A stretch of DNA of 64,000 nt. Source: Siphonodentalium dalli (Eukaryota; Mollusca; Scaphopoda; Gadilida; Siphonodentaliidae). The stretch covers positions 43,252,194 to 43,316,193 of the forward strand of contig CP136069.1 in the NCBI GenBank assembly GCA_032622095.1, given 5' to 3'. This document shows positions 42,391 to 54,250 of this stretch, in pieces. The notes beneath the pieces are model-generated. The model saw only the letters and a list, made by a program, of their open reading frames with translations. It ran no database searches and was not told where the DNA came from. Position numbers and translations under genes: made by a program. The stretch's first letter is position 1. Each line of letters begins with the position of its first letter.

Positions 42391-42874
42391 GGTTTCGAAC
42401 AACCTAGCAGTCTCGCGATGTTTCTCTTCATCAGATCGGCTGCCCGATCAGTATATTATGTCATATATGTGACCCGCCATATCAAATCCAGTCGTAAGTC
42501 GGGATTTTTTTACCCTGTGCCAATGCATTCTCTTATATATGCGAGTCGACCATAGGTCGCCTCGCATATATAAGAGAATGCATTGGCCTAACAATTTTTT
42601 ATCATTTTTTTTAAATGAATGTTTCTTACAATTTTTAGGACATGCTCATGTTTGTCTGGGGCTCTGTATGGGTGAAATTATAAAATTGTTAAAGAATACA
42701 AGAAAAAATTGTAAAATTGTAAAAAATTGTTAGGCCAATGCATTCTCTTATATATGCGAGGCGACCTATGGTCGACTCGCATATATAAGAGAATGCATTG
42801 GCACAGGGTTTCGAACAATCTACCAGTCTCGCGCTGTTTCTCTTCATCAGATCGGCTGCCCGATCAGTATATTT
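42391..42874. repeat. 68-bp direct duplication around a MITE
   Basis: 'ggtttcgaacaacctagcag', 'tctcgcgatgtttctcttca', 'tcagatcggctgcccgatca' at 42,391-42,458 recur with few changes at 42,807-42,874. They bracket the truncated MITE at 42,468-42,806, far longer than any target-site duplication. Confidence 0.93.
42468..42806. mobile_element. Core MITE with TGTGACCCGCC left end only, copy 4
   Basis: The left terminus and both cores are intact. The 'gggagccccacacatatata' middle is deleted. The right side stops at 'ggcacagg' exactly where the sub-terminal region should begin and passes straight into the duplicated 68 bp. Confidence 0.9.
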
Positions 42875-43084
42875 TATCGTCAGATATATGAAGGTGTCAT
42901 CAGCATAAAGTCGGATATGACAGGTGACATTTTCTGAAATGTCATACTAAAGATCCAAGTATCTACGACATACTATATTAACCGACAAGGTTCTATATTG
43001 TGTGTATGATTGCCTGAATTTGTGGGTGTCTGCATGCCTGTCTATCGTTTTCGTCTGTGTGTATCTGGCACGGACGGCTGTATT

Positions 43085-43195
43085 ATATTATATAATAAGT
43101 ATGCGATGCTCCCTATTGGAGACTCGCATATATAAGATAATGCCCTGGCACAGAGTCTTTATTGCTGCAACAGCGCAGCTCCAGTCATGAAAGGG
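43085..43195. mobile_element. Core-MITE right-end fragment, CCCTTTCATG type
   Basis: 'gcgatgctccctattggaga', 'ctcgcatatataagataatg', 'cgcagctccagtcatgaaag' then 'ggtaaac', so the TTAA has been lost. Confidence 0.75.
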
Positions 43196-43266
43196 TAAAC
43201 ATTGTGTTTGTTTGAATACCTGAAACATGTCATTCGTGTCGGGAAAGAAATATAGAAATTTCACTC

Positions 43267-43372
43267 GCAGGTTACAGCAGGTTACAGCATCTTACAGCAT
43301 ACAGCAGGTTACAGCATACAGCAGGTTACAGAAGATTACAGCACAGCAGGTTACAGCAGGTTACAGCAGCCC
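43267..43372. repeat. Degenerate 10-bp repeat (GGTTACAGCA)
   Basis: About ten imperfect copies of 'aggttacagc' with 'atacagc' interruptions. Confidence 0.9.
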
Positions 43373-43476
43373 GTGGATATTCGATAATTCTTTCCAGACA
43401 CTCATGATATATTTCGCAAATCAAACAAAAACTGTATTATTTTTATTATATGCGCCTTATTAATGCCCAAGGTTAA

Positions 43477-43991
43477 AGATACGGGCGGCGTTGGCGGTGG
43501 GTATGCTGTTAAAATATTCACCTCCGTCAAAAACCGCCATAAACAGAAAGAATAGTAAGATATAGACAGACTTTGTTCTTATGCCAATGAGAAATATGGC
43601 ATAAACAGTATGTTATTGTCAATTTTTTCCCATTATGTAAACAAAAGCAAAAAACGTTACGTTTCCTGGCTTTTGTTTAGATCCGGATATGCTAAACATA
43701 AAGAGCGTTATTTGTTACGGTTTTCCTGATATGGAAATAATAAAGAGCGTTTATATCATTTGTGTGTGATTAACCAAAAAATTGCGCTGAGTTATGTAAA
43801 CAGAAGCAAAACTTCTGTAACACGAGCAGGTTCTTGTTTACGTATACCATCGTACGTCTTGACGCCAATATACTATTTATGCGCTGATTATGTTTGGCAT
43901 ATGAACAAAACTATATATTTTTTAATATTCCTTCCATTGATGGCAATTTGAACAAATATGAATATTTCTGCAACGAACGCCGCCCGTGCCT
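43477..43991 (+). mobile_element. TTAA-flanked MITE, family AGRYACGGGCGGC, full copy
   Basis: TTAA at 43,473-43,476 and 43,992-43,995; ends AGATACGGGCGGCGTT / AACGCCGCCCGTGCCT. The same length class and orientation as 10,166-10,689. Confidence 0.93.
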
Positions 43992-44062
43992 TTAAGCTGC
44001 TTGATTATGAGGCATTTTTAGTTGTAATAGTACAACAAATTAAACAATATAGTCCGAAAGAA

Positions 44063-45732
44063 AGAGTCCGGTATGTATGGGAGTATTGCCTAAGAGTCCG
44101 GTATGTATGGAGCATTGTCTAAGAGTCCGGTATGTATGGGAGTATTGCCTAAGAGTCCGGTATGTATGGAGCATTGTCTAAGAGTCCGGTATGTATGGGA
44201 GTATTGCCTAAGAGTCCGGTATGTATGGGAGTATTGCCTAAGAGTCCGGTATGTATGGAGCATTGTCTAAGAGTCCGGTATGTATGGGAGTATTGCCTAA
44301 GAGTCCGGTATGTGTGGGAGTATTGCCTAAGAGTCCGGTATGAATGGGAGTATTGCCTAAGATTCCGGTATGTATGGGAGTATTGCCTAAGAGTCCGATA
44401 TGAATGGGAGTATTGCCTAAGAGTCCGGTATGAATGGGAGTATTGCCTAAGAGTCCGGTATGAATGGGAGTATTGCCTAAGATTCCGGTATGTATGGGAG
44501 TATTGCATAAGAGTCCGGTATGTATGGGAGTATTGCCTAAGAGTCCGGTATGAATGGGAGTATTGCCTAAGAGTCCGGTATGAATGGGAGTATTGCCTAA
44601 GAGTCCGGTATGTATGGGAGTATTGCCTAAGAGTCCGGTATGTATGGGAGTATTGCATAAGAGTCCGGTATGAATGGGAGTATTACCTAAGAGTCCGGTA
44701 TGAATGGGAGTATTGCCTAAGAGTCCGGTATGTATGGGAGTATTGCCTAAGAGTCCGGTATGAATTGGAGTATTGCCTAAAAGTCCGGTATGAATGGGAG
44801 TATTGCCTAAGGGTCCGGTATGAATGGGAGTATTGCCTAAGAGTCCGGTATGTATGGGAGTATTGCCTAAGAGTCCGGTATGTATGGGAGTATTGCATAA
44901 GAGTCCGGTATGAATGGGAGTATTACCTAAGAGTCCGGTATGAATGGGAGTATTGCCTAAGATTCCGGTATGTATGGGAGTATTGCATAAGAGTCCGGTA
45001 TGTATGGGAGTATTACTTAAGAGTCCGGTATGTATGGAGCATTGTCTAAGAGTCCGGTATGTATGGGAGTATTGCCTAAGAGTCCGGTATGTATGGAGCA
45101 TTGTCTAAGAGTCCGGTATGTATGGGAGTATTGCCTAAGAGTCCGGTATGTATGGGAGTATTGCCTAAGAGTCCGGTATGTATGGAGCATTGTCTAAGAT
45201 TCCGGTATGTATGGGAGTATTGCCTAAGAGTCCGGTATGTATGGGAGTATTGCCTAAGAGTCCGGTATGAATGGGAGTATTGCCTAAGAGTCCGGTATGT
45301 ATGGGAGTATTGCCTAAGAGTCCGGTATGAATGGGAGTATTGCCTAAGAGTCCGGTATGAATGTGAGTATTGCCTAAGAGTCCGGTATGTATGGGAGTAT
45401 TGCCTAAGAGTCCGGTATGTATGGGAGTATTGCATAAGAGTCCGGTATGAATGGGAGTATTACCTAAGAGTCCGGTATGAATGGGAGTATTGCCTAAGAG
45501 TCCGGTATGTATGGGAGTATTGCCTAAGAGTCCGGTATGAATTGGAGTATTGCCTAAGAGTCCGGTATGTATGTGAGTATTGCCTAAGAGTCCGGTATGA
45601 ATGGGAGTATTACCTAAGAGTCCGGTATGTATGGGAGTATTGCCTAAGAGTCCGGTATGAATGGGAGTATTGCCTAAGAGTCCGGTATGTATGGGAGTAT
45701 TGCCTAAGAGTCCGGTATGTATGGGAGTATTG
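44063..45732. repeat. 30-bp satellite array with 927-bp higher-order repeat
   Basis: About 55 tandem copies of 'agagtccggtatgtatggga' + 'gtattgccta'. A 29-bp variant ('atggagcattgtcta') occurs at 44,101, 44,160 and 44,249 and again at 45,028, 45,087 and 45,176, each exactly 927 bp later, so 31 units form one higher-order repeat. GTATGTATG/GTATGAATG and 'gcctaa/gcataa/acctaa' variants recur in the same order. Because 30 is divisible by three, open frames up to 295 codons appear on both strands; they are not genes. Confidence 0.97.
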
Positions 45733-45807
45733 ACTTGCGCTCGAGTAAACCGCAGGCAAGCTGAAGTGAAATAACAATAGCTTAAAAAGGGACCAAAATT
45801 TACTTTT

Positions 45808-46039
45808 GCCAGATTAACTGCATCTTAATAGGGGTGTTAACTTTTCCGAAACCATATAAAACTTTTCCGAAACCATATAAAACACCACTAATATAATTCT
45901 ATTGAAATAGTTTCTTAAAATGAATGGTATTGATTGACCGATATTTTTCAACTTTATTGAGAAATTAAAAAGTGACTTGCCAAAACTTTTGAATTAATTT
46001 TGACATTGGCAAATTTGACAAGTGGCAGCGCGAACCCTG
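45808..46039 (+). mobile_element. hAT-like element, right-end fragment
   Basis: Shares 'gtgacttgccaa', 'attaactgcatctt' and 'aagtggcagcgcgaaccctg' with 57,827-58,039. A 21-bp phrase ('cttttccgaaaccatataaa') is doubled at 45,841-45,881. The left terminus is absent. Confidence 0.7.
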
Positions 46040-46205
46040 GATAGCTACAGTGAAATAACGAAATCGTATTTCACTGTGGCATCTAAGAGATACATACGAT
46101 GATTTTCCACTATTGTCTATTTCTCACATTTGTATTAGACTTTTATCGGCTACAATTTAGTCCGTATTATTCTGAGAAATTACGCTGTCCATATTCAATT
46201 GAAAA
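46040..46205 (-). repeat. Dispersed repeat with CACAGTGAAAT hairpin
   Basis: The inverted match of 6,838-6,932 (hairpin and 'gatacatacgatgattttcc') followed by sequence like 10,010-10,080 ('tattattctgagaaa', 'gctgtccatattcaattgaa'), suggesting these three loci hold parts of one element. Confidence 0.55.
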
Positions 46206-46309
46206 TAGTTTGTCGGAATTTGTCCGATATAGTAGTGTAAAATAGTCCGCCGATAGCTCCTACGACGATTACCCAAACGTAAATACAAAAATATGTCTGA
46301 AACGAGCTT

Positions 46310-46690
46310 GGTGCTGGATCTTCCTGAATTTTTGCGAAAACTCTGTGCCAATGCATTCTCTTTTATAAGCGAGTCGACCATAGGTCGCCTCGCATATATA
46401 AGAGAATGCATTGGCCTAACAAATTTTATATTATTTTTCATAATTGCTAAAGTGTGTAACATATGAAAAAATAATAAACAATTGTTAAAGAATGTGAGAT
46501 ATAATGATAAAAATTTATAAATATAAGACAAAATTATCAAAAATGATCAAATATTGTTAAGGAATGTAAGAAAAATGGTAAAAAAAAATTATAAATTTGT
46601 TAAAGAATAAAGAAAAAATTATAACATTTGTTATAGAATGTAAGAAAAAAAGTAAAAATGATAAAAATTGTTTTAAAGTATATAAGAAAA
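46310..46690. mobile_element. Core MITE, left part only, CCCTTTCATG type
   Basis: 'gctggatcttcctgaatttt', 'tgcgaaaactctgtgccaat', one full core (about 46,348-46,415) and a 270-bp AT spacer with recurring 'ttgttaaagaatgtaagaaa'. The right terminus is missing. Confidence 0.75.
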
Positions 46691-47579
46691 ATAGATAAAA
46701 AAAATAAGAGCTCTACCTAAATCCCCTAAACAACTTCAACGCGTAAGAAATGTTCTGTTTGGTGTATACTTATGTTGATTATGATTGAATCAATTAGCTA
46801 AATAGATATATTTGTCAGAAGTTAGACGAGACAACGTGATTATAAAGGACACATATGACACATGGTGACGACCATTTTTATGGATTTTTTTCCGATTCCA
46901 AGAAATAGACACTTGCATGTGATGTTAGTGGTGCTGTATGTCCAGCGTAACGGGGACAGAACTCTACTTTGCAGTGTGGGTTCCGATGGACCAAAGTCCG
47001 TTTTGTTCTTACTCAGTTTGTGAATATCCCACATGTTCTATGTTTTTTGAACCACTGATTAAATTAGTCATCGTGGAAAACGCTGACCTGAATGTATAGC
47101 GGAAATCATGTGACAGCGACCATAAACACTCGCCGGACATTATCCCCATACGTGTTTATCTTCTCAACGCTCTGTTTGTTCTCTAAATAATATTAACGAC
47201 TTTCTGATAGTTAATCAATGAGTAGTTAGTGTCGCTACCGCGGTACAATTTCTATGATCGTTGGTCCAACCCGATAACTTTCCGGGTCACGCAAGCAGCG
47301 AGAAATGAATCGCTTTACAATAGACTAATGCATGTGTTATTTTCACGAACAATGACCAACGGAATTTATGGGAAAAACAATGATACTAATTGACCCATTC
47401 GATTGTAAATTATATTTTATCTGAATTGCCAAGGGTATAATTATACCGTATATATAGTGTCTCCACTCGAAAACAAAATATAATTTGAGCCAAAAATCGT
47501 GACGTTGGAAACGTCATCGTCACACCTCTAGCAATGCCAGACCACAATGGACAACTCTAAATGCGAGTCGGGACGTGGC
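46691..47579. other. No recognisable feature
   Basis: No supported gene. A 64-codon minus ORF (46,840-47,034) has no motif. A small 'gacgttggaaacgtc' palindrome lies near 47,500. Confidence 0.4.
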
Positions 47580-47990
47580 TAGAGGGTCTCGGGGGGGGGG
47601 GGGGGGTGTCGTCCACCTTGAAATTTCCAACTGCATCCCCCAATGAACAAGACCAAACTCTCTTGCTCTCTATATTTACACCCCGCTGAGTTAGAACTTT
47701 CCAACTGGTACCTCAACTTTCCAACTGTTGGAATTTCCCAAACTGACATTTGAATATATCCAACTGATGGCCATTTCAGACCGAAATTTTTGCCAAAAGT
47801 AGAAAAATATGCTACTGTTGGTCTAAACACAACGAATTTCCCACTAATTATTTGTTGGAAAGTCAAACAATGAGAACAATTTCAACCTATATGTTGCGTA
47901 AAATTTCCAAATAATGTGTCAGACATGAAATTTCCATCTGTTGAAATGTGTTAGCAAAGTTTTGGGGGGGGGGATATACCCCCTACCCCC
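47580..47990. repeat. Field of TTTCCAACTG motifs between G-runs
   Basis: G runs at about 47,590-47,606 and 47,963-47,972 bracket about 350 bp. In it, TTTCCAACTG or near variants (tttccaactg, tatccaactg, tttccatctg, and the complement 'ttggaaagt') appear about seven times at irregular spacing. No ORF of note; origin unknown. Confidence 0.5.
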
Positions 47991-49653
47991 ACCAACTCAC
48001 AATGTACCCACGTCCCTGTGTGGGAGTTACTATGATGGTCATCAAGGTAGATTCTGTGCTTTTACCCTTGAATAGTAGAATAGATTCTACCATCCTGCAA
48101 TTTTTGAATGGTCTAATCTTCAGATGGAGCTGTTGTTTTTATAAACACTTGCAAACAGCATGGATATGGATACATATACTTTCTTTATTTGACAAACTGG
48201 TGTTAAAATTAGAATCCTTTTTTTTATTTCTGATTTTGTATTAACCTCTATCGCGCCAATGAGTGTTTCCGATGCACATAGATAGTCTATTTTAGTCTCA
48301 ATGTGCAGGCAACCATGATATATAGTTGAACTTATTATATCTGAACATCTTTCAAAGTGTATACTCGTTTAATACCTTTTTATCGACATACGTAGGTACT
48401 TCCTATAAAGTACGATGTGAAGAGTATGTGGAAATGACATTTCAATTAGTCATACCCACTCAAATGGCTAATGTAATCTGATGAAACTTGAAAAAGTTTG
48501 TTTTGCATCTCCGCATTTCCAACAGCGCTCTGATTGATTCAAACGTATATTGAGATGTTTGACATTTAGATTTCAGAATCAGAACATAGATACGAGACCG
48601 AGTCTGATCTGCTATTTCTTTTTAAATTTTGAAGTCGTTTTATATGATCAATGTTAACGTGCATTCGCTACGTTTCAATAGGCAATTACTAACTTCGTGA
48701 ACATTATGCCAACAGGTCTGAACACTGTATAGCAATGAAAAGGGTGGCCCAATTCTGCACCTGCAGCAATGTTTGACGCATATTACCACTAGCAAAACCT
48801 CCGAAAATATGGCTTTGAACTTTTCACTCTCAACTCAGTTGTGAGTTAACTAGCATTGTGTACTCACTACTCCGTATATACAGTAGAGGACATAACCCGG
48901 GGTAAAATCAAATACGTCATTTCGTTTCGGGATAACAATATAGTCTTCACACTGTACCGAATAAAAGTTGAAATTAACCGGCATTTGTGAGTGTACACAA
49001 CAACAGTTTAATCGAGAAAAGTTCCATCCAAGTTGAAACGAACGACAAAGTGTGTCAAAACAACATAATTATGAAAAAGCGTTGACGCGTATCGGTCTAT
49101 CGTATCACTTCGCCGTGTGAACGGTCATCACAATCTTAACTCGGATAACGGATATAGTGTTTCGATTGATAAACGATTGACACTGCATACGTGTGATCAG
49201 GGCCTTAGTTAAAAAAAAGTCTGAGGGACGTCAACTGTAGACATCGCCAATTGCTGTAACTGCATCGATTGACATGGACCCTGTGGCATTTAAGTTTGTT
49301 ATAGAGCGCGAATAAACATAACCCAAGAACGTTATACGGAGGTAATTATGTTCCTTGGTATTTCCGAACCTTGTTACATGACGTAACGAGGCTAGTGCGC
49401 CCTCGTAATTTTGTCGCGTGCTCGTATTCGCTTCCGTCCGAGTTGGAAAACGAGGGCCTATAGGATCACTGTGTTTGATTTATAAAGCAATTTCTCCCCA
49501 TCGGCTCCTAAATTCGGTGAGCAAATAAATCTTCAATCATTTATCGGGATTCTCAGGATTTCACAGATATCCCCTCCTCTTGTTACTGCCTCTATTAATC
49601 GAATCAACACAGCTATTTGTTGAGAATATTTCCTCGAGCACCGCGTCGAATCA
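47991..49653. other. No recognisable feature
   Basis: About 1.66 kb without a supported gene or repeat. A 98-codon ORF (47,948-48,244) lacks motifs. This is the longest apparently unique stretch in the window. Confidence 0.4.
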
Positions 49654-50106
49654 CAAATGAATTCCGCTACTTCAGGGCTTGTTATCGACCTCTTATTCTC
49701 TTGGTGTTGTGATCTGGAAACGATTACTATGAGCCCATGTATTGGAAGCCAGTACAGTGGTTATAACTGGGCACGTACTGTCTTAGTTCACCTTTAAGCT
49801 ATCAGGAGAGACAAAAAACTTATGTATCTTAACTCTACATCTGGTATAAAATAAAATATGTTTTGGGGCAACGTTCTAATACTTTTAAAATGCAATTAAA
49901 CCGCTCCATGTTGCTGCTTCCACTTCAGAATGTGTGGCATGAGAGCGAGGAACAATTTGTCTGCGATAAAATTGGAAGATGGTCATTATAATATTTAGCC
50001 TCTTTAATATGACTACCAGACATTCTCCCCTTTCTCATGTCATCCACATATACATGTATGTACCACCTTCATCGTGTGAGGACATTATATGACGGCTAGG
50101 TTTTAA

Positions 50107-50524
50107 AGGCCCACTTAATTTTCGAATGCCCAGATAATATTATTCCATATTATATACCATTTGGAAGAGGAACAAAAAACTATATATTCCACCAGAATAC
50201 GAAGCAGCTGTGGCCTATAGGACTGTCCACCAAGTGATAGAGATTCATTCCAAGGCTCCCCTTGTCACCCAGAATGCATCAGAATTCCAACTAAGAGATA
50301 GAGTTATTCCCCTTCCATTGAGTATAATAGACTTTATAGTACAGTCCGGATCAAAATTAAATACAGGACACACCTTGGTACCTCGACAAAAACAACATGT
50401 TCCCAGTTTATTCGACCGGATCAGTTAATAATACAATGTTTTGGAGCTTCCTCTTTCAAATGGTATATAACATGAAATATGTTGTATATAATGTGATCTG
50501 GTGATTCGAAAATTAAGTGGGCCT
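50107..50524. mobile_element. 418-bp TTAA-flanked MITE, AGGCCCACTTAATTTTCG ends
   Basis: TTAA at 50,103-50,106 and 50,525-50,528. Long inverted ends: AGGCCCACTTAATTTTCGAA / TTCGAAAATTAAGTGGGCCT, then 'cagataatattattccatat' and 'ataccatttggaagaggaac' with complements on the right. The 72-codon ORF inside is chance. AG-initial ends with TTAA suggest T2/Kolobok-type. Confidence 0.93.
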
Positions 50525-50655
50525 TTAAGCCAGTATTTATTTCAATATACCTCAATAGACAATGCAAAGGCGTTACAGTCGATCAACCAGTCCTCAATTC
50601 TGACTTGTTACTGTCATTCCGGAGGGCTGTGTGTGATTTTCGCTGACCATGCTAG

Positions 50656-51088
50656 ATGTGTCACCTGGTCAGACACCACTTACCTATAATGGTTACCAAA
50701 ATGTCACCTGGTCAGACACCACTTACCTATAATGGTTACCAAAATGTCACTTGGTCAGACACCGCTTACCTATAATGGTTACCTATATGCCACCTGGTCA
50801 GACACCACTTACCTATAATGGTTACCTATATGTCACTTGGTCAGACACCGCTTACCTATAATGGTTATCTATATGCCACCTGGTCAGACACCACACCTAT
50901 AATGGTTACCTGTAAAACACCTGGTTAGACACCACTTACCTATAATGGTTAACTTTAAAACACCTGATCAGACACCACTTACCAATGATGGTTACCTATA
51001 AACACCTGATCAGACACCACTTACATATAATGGTTACCTATAAAACACCTGATCAGATACAACTTACCTATAATGGTTACCTATAAAA
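50656..51088 (+). repeat. 43-bp tandem repeat, ~10 copies
   Basis: Unit 'atgtcacctggtcagacacc', 'acttacctataatggttacc', 'aaa/tat'. Early copies are near identical; later ones drift ('cacctgatcagatacaac'). Confidence 0.96.
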
Positions 51089-51409
51089 CAAATGAATTCC
51101 GCTACTTCAGGGCTCGCTATCGACCTTTGATTCTTTGGTGTTGTGATCTGGAAACAATTATTATGACCAGGTACAATGATTGTACACATGTTGTCTTAGC
51201 ACTTTGTATAAAAGCATTTTACCACTCAGTTATTAAAGTATACATTGAAGTTGTCTGTTATTCACTTGGAGGGATGCTTAGGTAATAATAGCAAACGACT
51301 GACATGAAAACATAATATAAAAGCATAATCGTTCACATTCATTGGTGTGAAATGTTCAACCTTTGTTGAACTTATTATCTGAACATTTACAAAGGAAACT
51401 ACTCGTTAA

Positions 51410-51776
51410 AGACATATTATGGACTTGTTCGAGTGCGAAAAACTTATAAGTTAGTACTCAGGCGCTATGCCAACCTGGAGAATTTGTCATTCTACTAAGA
51501 TCACCGAAAATTTCAAATGAATCGACCATACCACTCCATAGCAAACTTCGTCTGAACTACGCTCAATTGTAAATATTTACACCTCAATTCGGAACGCAAC
51601 AATCGGCGATAAACTAACGCAAACGATTTCGACATCTAGAGTCATTGCAATTAATTAATATATAAGAATGACGGTGTATGTTGTCAATTTGGATTAATAT
51701 TCGTAAAAAATAACTACTTTGAGCAAGATTATTCTCCATATATATTTGATCAACTACCGGAGTGTTTCACATCACT
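51410..51776 (-). mobile_element. TTAA-flanked MITE, family AGTGAT, inverted copy
   Basis: TTAA at 51,406-51,409 and 51,777-51,780; starts AGACATATTATGGACTTG and ends 'cggagtgtttcacatcact'. Confidence 0.9.
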
Positions 51777-51780
51777 TTAA

Positions 51781-52949
51781 TGTGTATTTAGTATAACAAA
51801 ATTGTTATAAAAAATTCAAGAGAAGAGAGACCACTGGAAACATGGTTACATGTATATTTTGATAGCCCTAATCCATTATATTGCTGGAAGGAGAAGGATG
51901 TCTACCAGATCAAAGCCTCATATTAAAGAGCCCGTGAGTCCGACCTATTTCTGTTCTGGTATATAAAACTTACAGATGGTAGCTTTAAGGTGTCAGATCG
52001 GACATGTCATCTTTCAGTACTCTCGCTGTTAAATCAAACTACTATATTGAAGATGTATTTACGTTTTTGGAAGATTTGGTTTAGTTTTTAACAAATTTAC
52101 CATGGTTATCAATGCTGAGAAAAGCCAGCTCTGCGCCACATTAACCTCTCCACTGCTAATGTCGTTATGACGTCATGTGCTGATCCTTTGACATTATGGC
52201 CATTTTTTTCTTTTCAGTTGAAAAATATAACGGAAATATCACGAAAACCATAAACCTGACTTAATTGAATGTTTATTATCATTCACAATCGTGAAACGCC
52301 ATAAACTGTTTGAAACTCCGAGAAACAGTTGTTCCTATGTACCCATCTCTGAATTCCAGTTATGAATCATGGTCGAGTGCTAGTGTGCTGAAGTAGCTCC
52401 ATACTCAGTACTGACATAGCAGCCAAGAGGTTACGAAATTCCCCATTGGATCATAGATGTTTTAAAATTTAACAAAAAAACAACAATTCGCTATACAAGA
52501 GTTATAGGTTCCCATGTGACAACCATTAAAGAACGATGGTTTTTCATAGTGCTCAACTAATTATAAGCAATCGAATTTTCATGTTTGAATAAACAGATCG
52601 ATGTTACGCTGTAAATTATCTTTTTTTTATTAATTCCTTTGGGTGGAGCATAATTTGAAAATGGATATTTCGTGAGAAACAATCGGGTTTAGAAGATAAG
52701 GGACTCAGCTTGATTACCGAGACGATTGGAGAGTCATTTAACAATCACGTGAGGCGGTTGGTGTATATTTACATGAAAACTCTTTATCTGCCTGGCATGC
52801 AATACGTATTGCTTAGCAGTATCGCTCTTACAGGGCCCACATAATCATGCTGTTGCCTAGATAATGCCTCGTGGAAGTACGTGTCAAAATAAGGACATGA
52901 TTTGAACGTACGGTATGGTTCATTATCGGCCCTCCCAGTATGGGGTCTA
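51781..52949. other. No recognisable feature
   Basis: No supported gene or repeat. AT-rich with short ORFs only. Confidence 0.4.
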
Positions 52950-52953
52950 TTAA

Positions 52954-53461
52954 AGGGGTACTGTACACAAAAGTTGTTATTTGATTTATATATCCACTGC
53001 TTCATAGAATAAGGGCACCAGATTTCCAATATTTGACAGTCTGCTGAGTACGAAGTACCCGACGAGAATTTTACAGATGTCAACTAAGCCGGAATGCAAA
53101 AATAGAACGCCCGTCATCGAGATATTTGTGAAGTTTTCAGACAATGTAACAAATATATATATAGACATGTTATATTATATGCATAATAGTCCCAGATACT
53201 CATTAATGTCATTGTATAGTCAGCGAGTGGCTTGATTGAGTTCACGCCCCGTGTCAACATATTCTTACAGGACGTATCACGCGTTGTCCAATCCACTATA
53301 CATCAATTAATTTGATTAAGTCTTGTACATGGAAATTCGTAACTTAATTTATGGCTTAAGCAATAACGTAAATTTATATTACATTTCTTATAAATATTAT
53401 CGACATTATATAGATCGTTGGTATAACCGGTAATGTATTGAATTGTCCGTACAATATCCCT
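52954..53461. mobile_element. 508-bp TTAA-flanked MITE, family AGRGGTACTGTAC
   Basis: TTAA at 52,950-52,953 and 53,462-53,465; ends AGGGGTACTGTACAC / GTCCGTACAATATCCCT. The termini match 26,088-26,731 but the interior is different. Confidence 0.82.
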
Positions 53462-53465
53462 TTAA

Positions 53466-54250
53466 CGGCGCTGTGCGGTTAACATAGACCCGTTTGGCTG
53501 TTAATAATTCCGGGGCCGGTATTATACCACAATAACCGACAATATCTTGTAATTGCGATTAAATTGTCAGTGAATTTGTCATGTGGTTGTCCAACAATGA
53601 AGTTTTAACAACACAATGTTATCCTTAGTTCCACTAGATGGGTACTACATGCCCATTTCCCAAAGTTGTCACCTCCAATTTGGCAAAACATAACACTTTC
53701 CACGTGTTCTACGCCCAAAGACAATCACCTGTAACATTCTCAGTCTTTTACAATAATCAGTTTATCGCCGTTTAATTGTTTATTTGGGCTCTTTAGTGTT
53801 CATTCGATCTATATTTGTTTTCGTAAAAGGACAGTTTTCGATTGAAAAACTTCAACGCCGAACGGTAGCTCATATACGTAACTCTATACATATCGTCCAA
53901 TAGTTCTCAATCACTCAGATTATTATCATATACATATTTTGTATAACTATTTCCACGATTAAACCGCGCACCAGTTCCGTCAGTTTCTTACATAAGGGCA
54001 GAAATGAAACATACTACATGTATATTAATTCCCGTGTTTCACCGCGATGATCTGGTGTAGAATATGTTCTCTGCCCTACCTCGATGGGAAAGATTAAAAA
54101 TACCATAATGTGGCACTGTTTCTCGTGGGTTACATCCCTGGGCCATTGTATAATTGGTCCACCGCCTCACTGTGAGCGACAAGATTCCCCTAATTGGGCA
54201 CCATTAATGCCGTGGGGTGCATCCTACACTATCAGCAAAAATGTGTATAA
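53466..54250. other. No recognisable feature
   Basis: No supported gene. The 95-codon ORF at 54,084-54,371 crosses into the next inverted repeat and has no motif. Confidence 0.35.

Larger units (their letters stand above)
49654..51180 (+). repeat. 92-bp direct repeat flanking a 1.3-kb segment
   Basis: 'aaatgaattccgctacttca', 'gggct.g.tatcgacct', 'ggtgttgtgatctggaaac' and 'attatgagc/accag' at 49,654-49,745 recur at 51,089-51,180. Between them lie a TTAA MITE and the 43-bp array, so a segmental duplication or an ancient element with direct terminal repeats is possible. Confidence 0.8.

Noticed and set aside
44063-45732. CRISPR-like array
   Set aside because: Units are directly contiguous with no unique spacers, and the sequence is eukaryotic.
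44162-45733. ORFs of 295, 287, 214 and 169 codons
   Set aside because: All arise from the 30-bp satellite, whose period is divisible by three and whose unit lacks stops in several frames. The proteins are pure 10-residue repeats on both strands.
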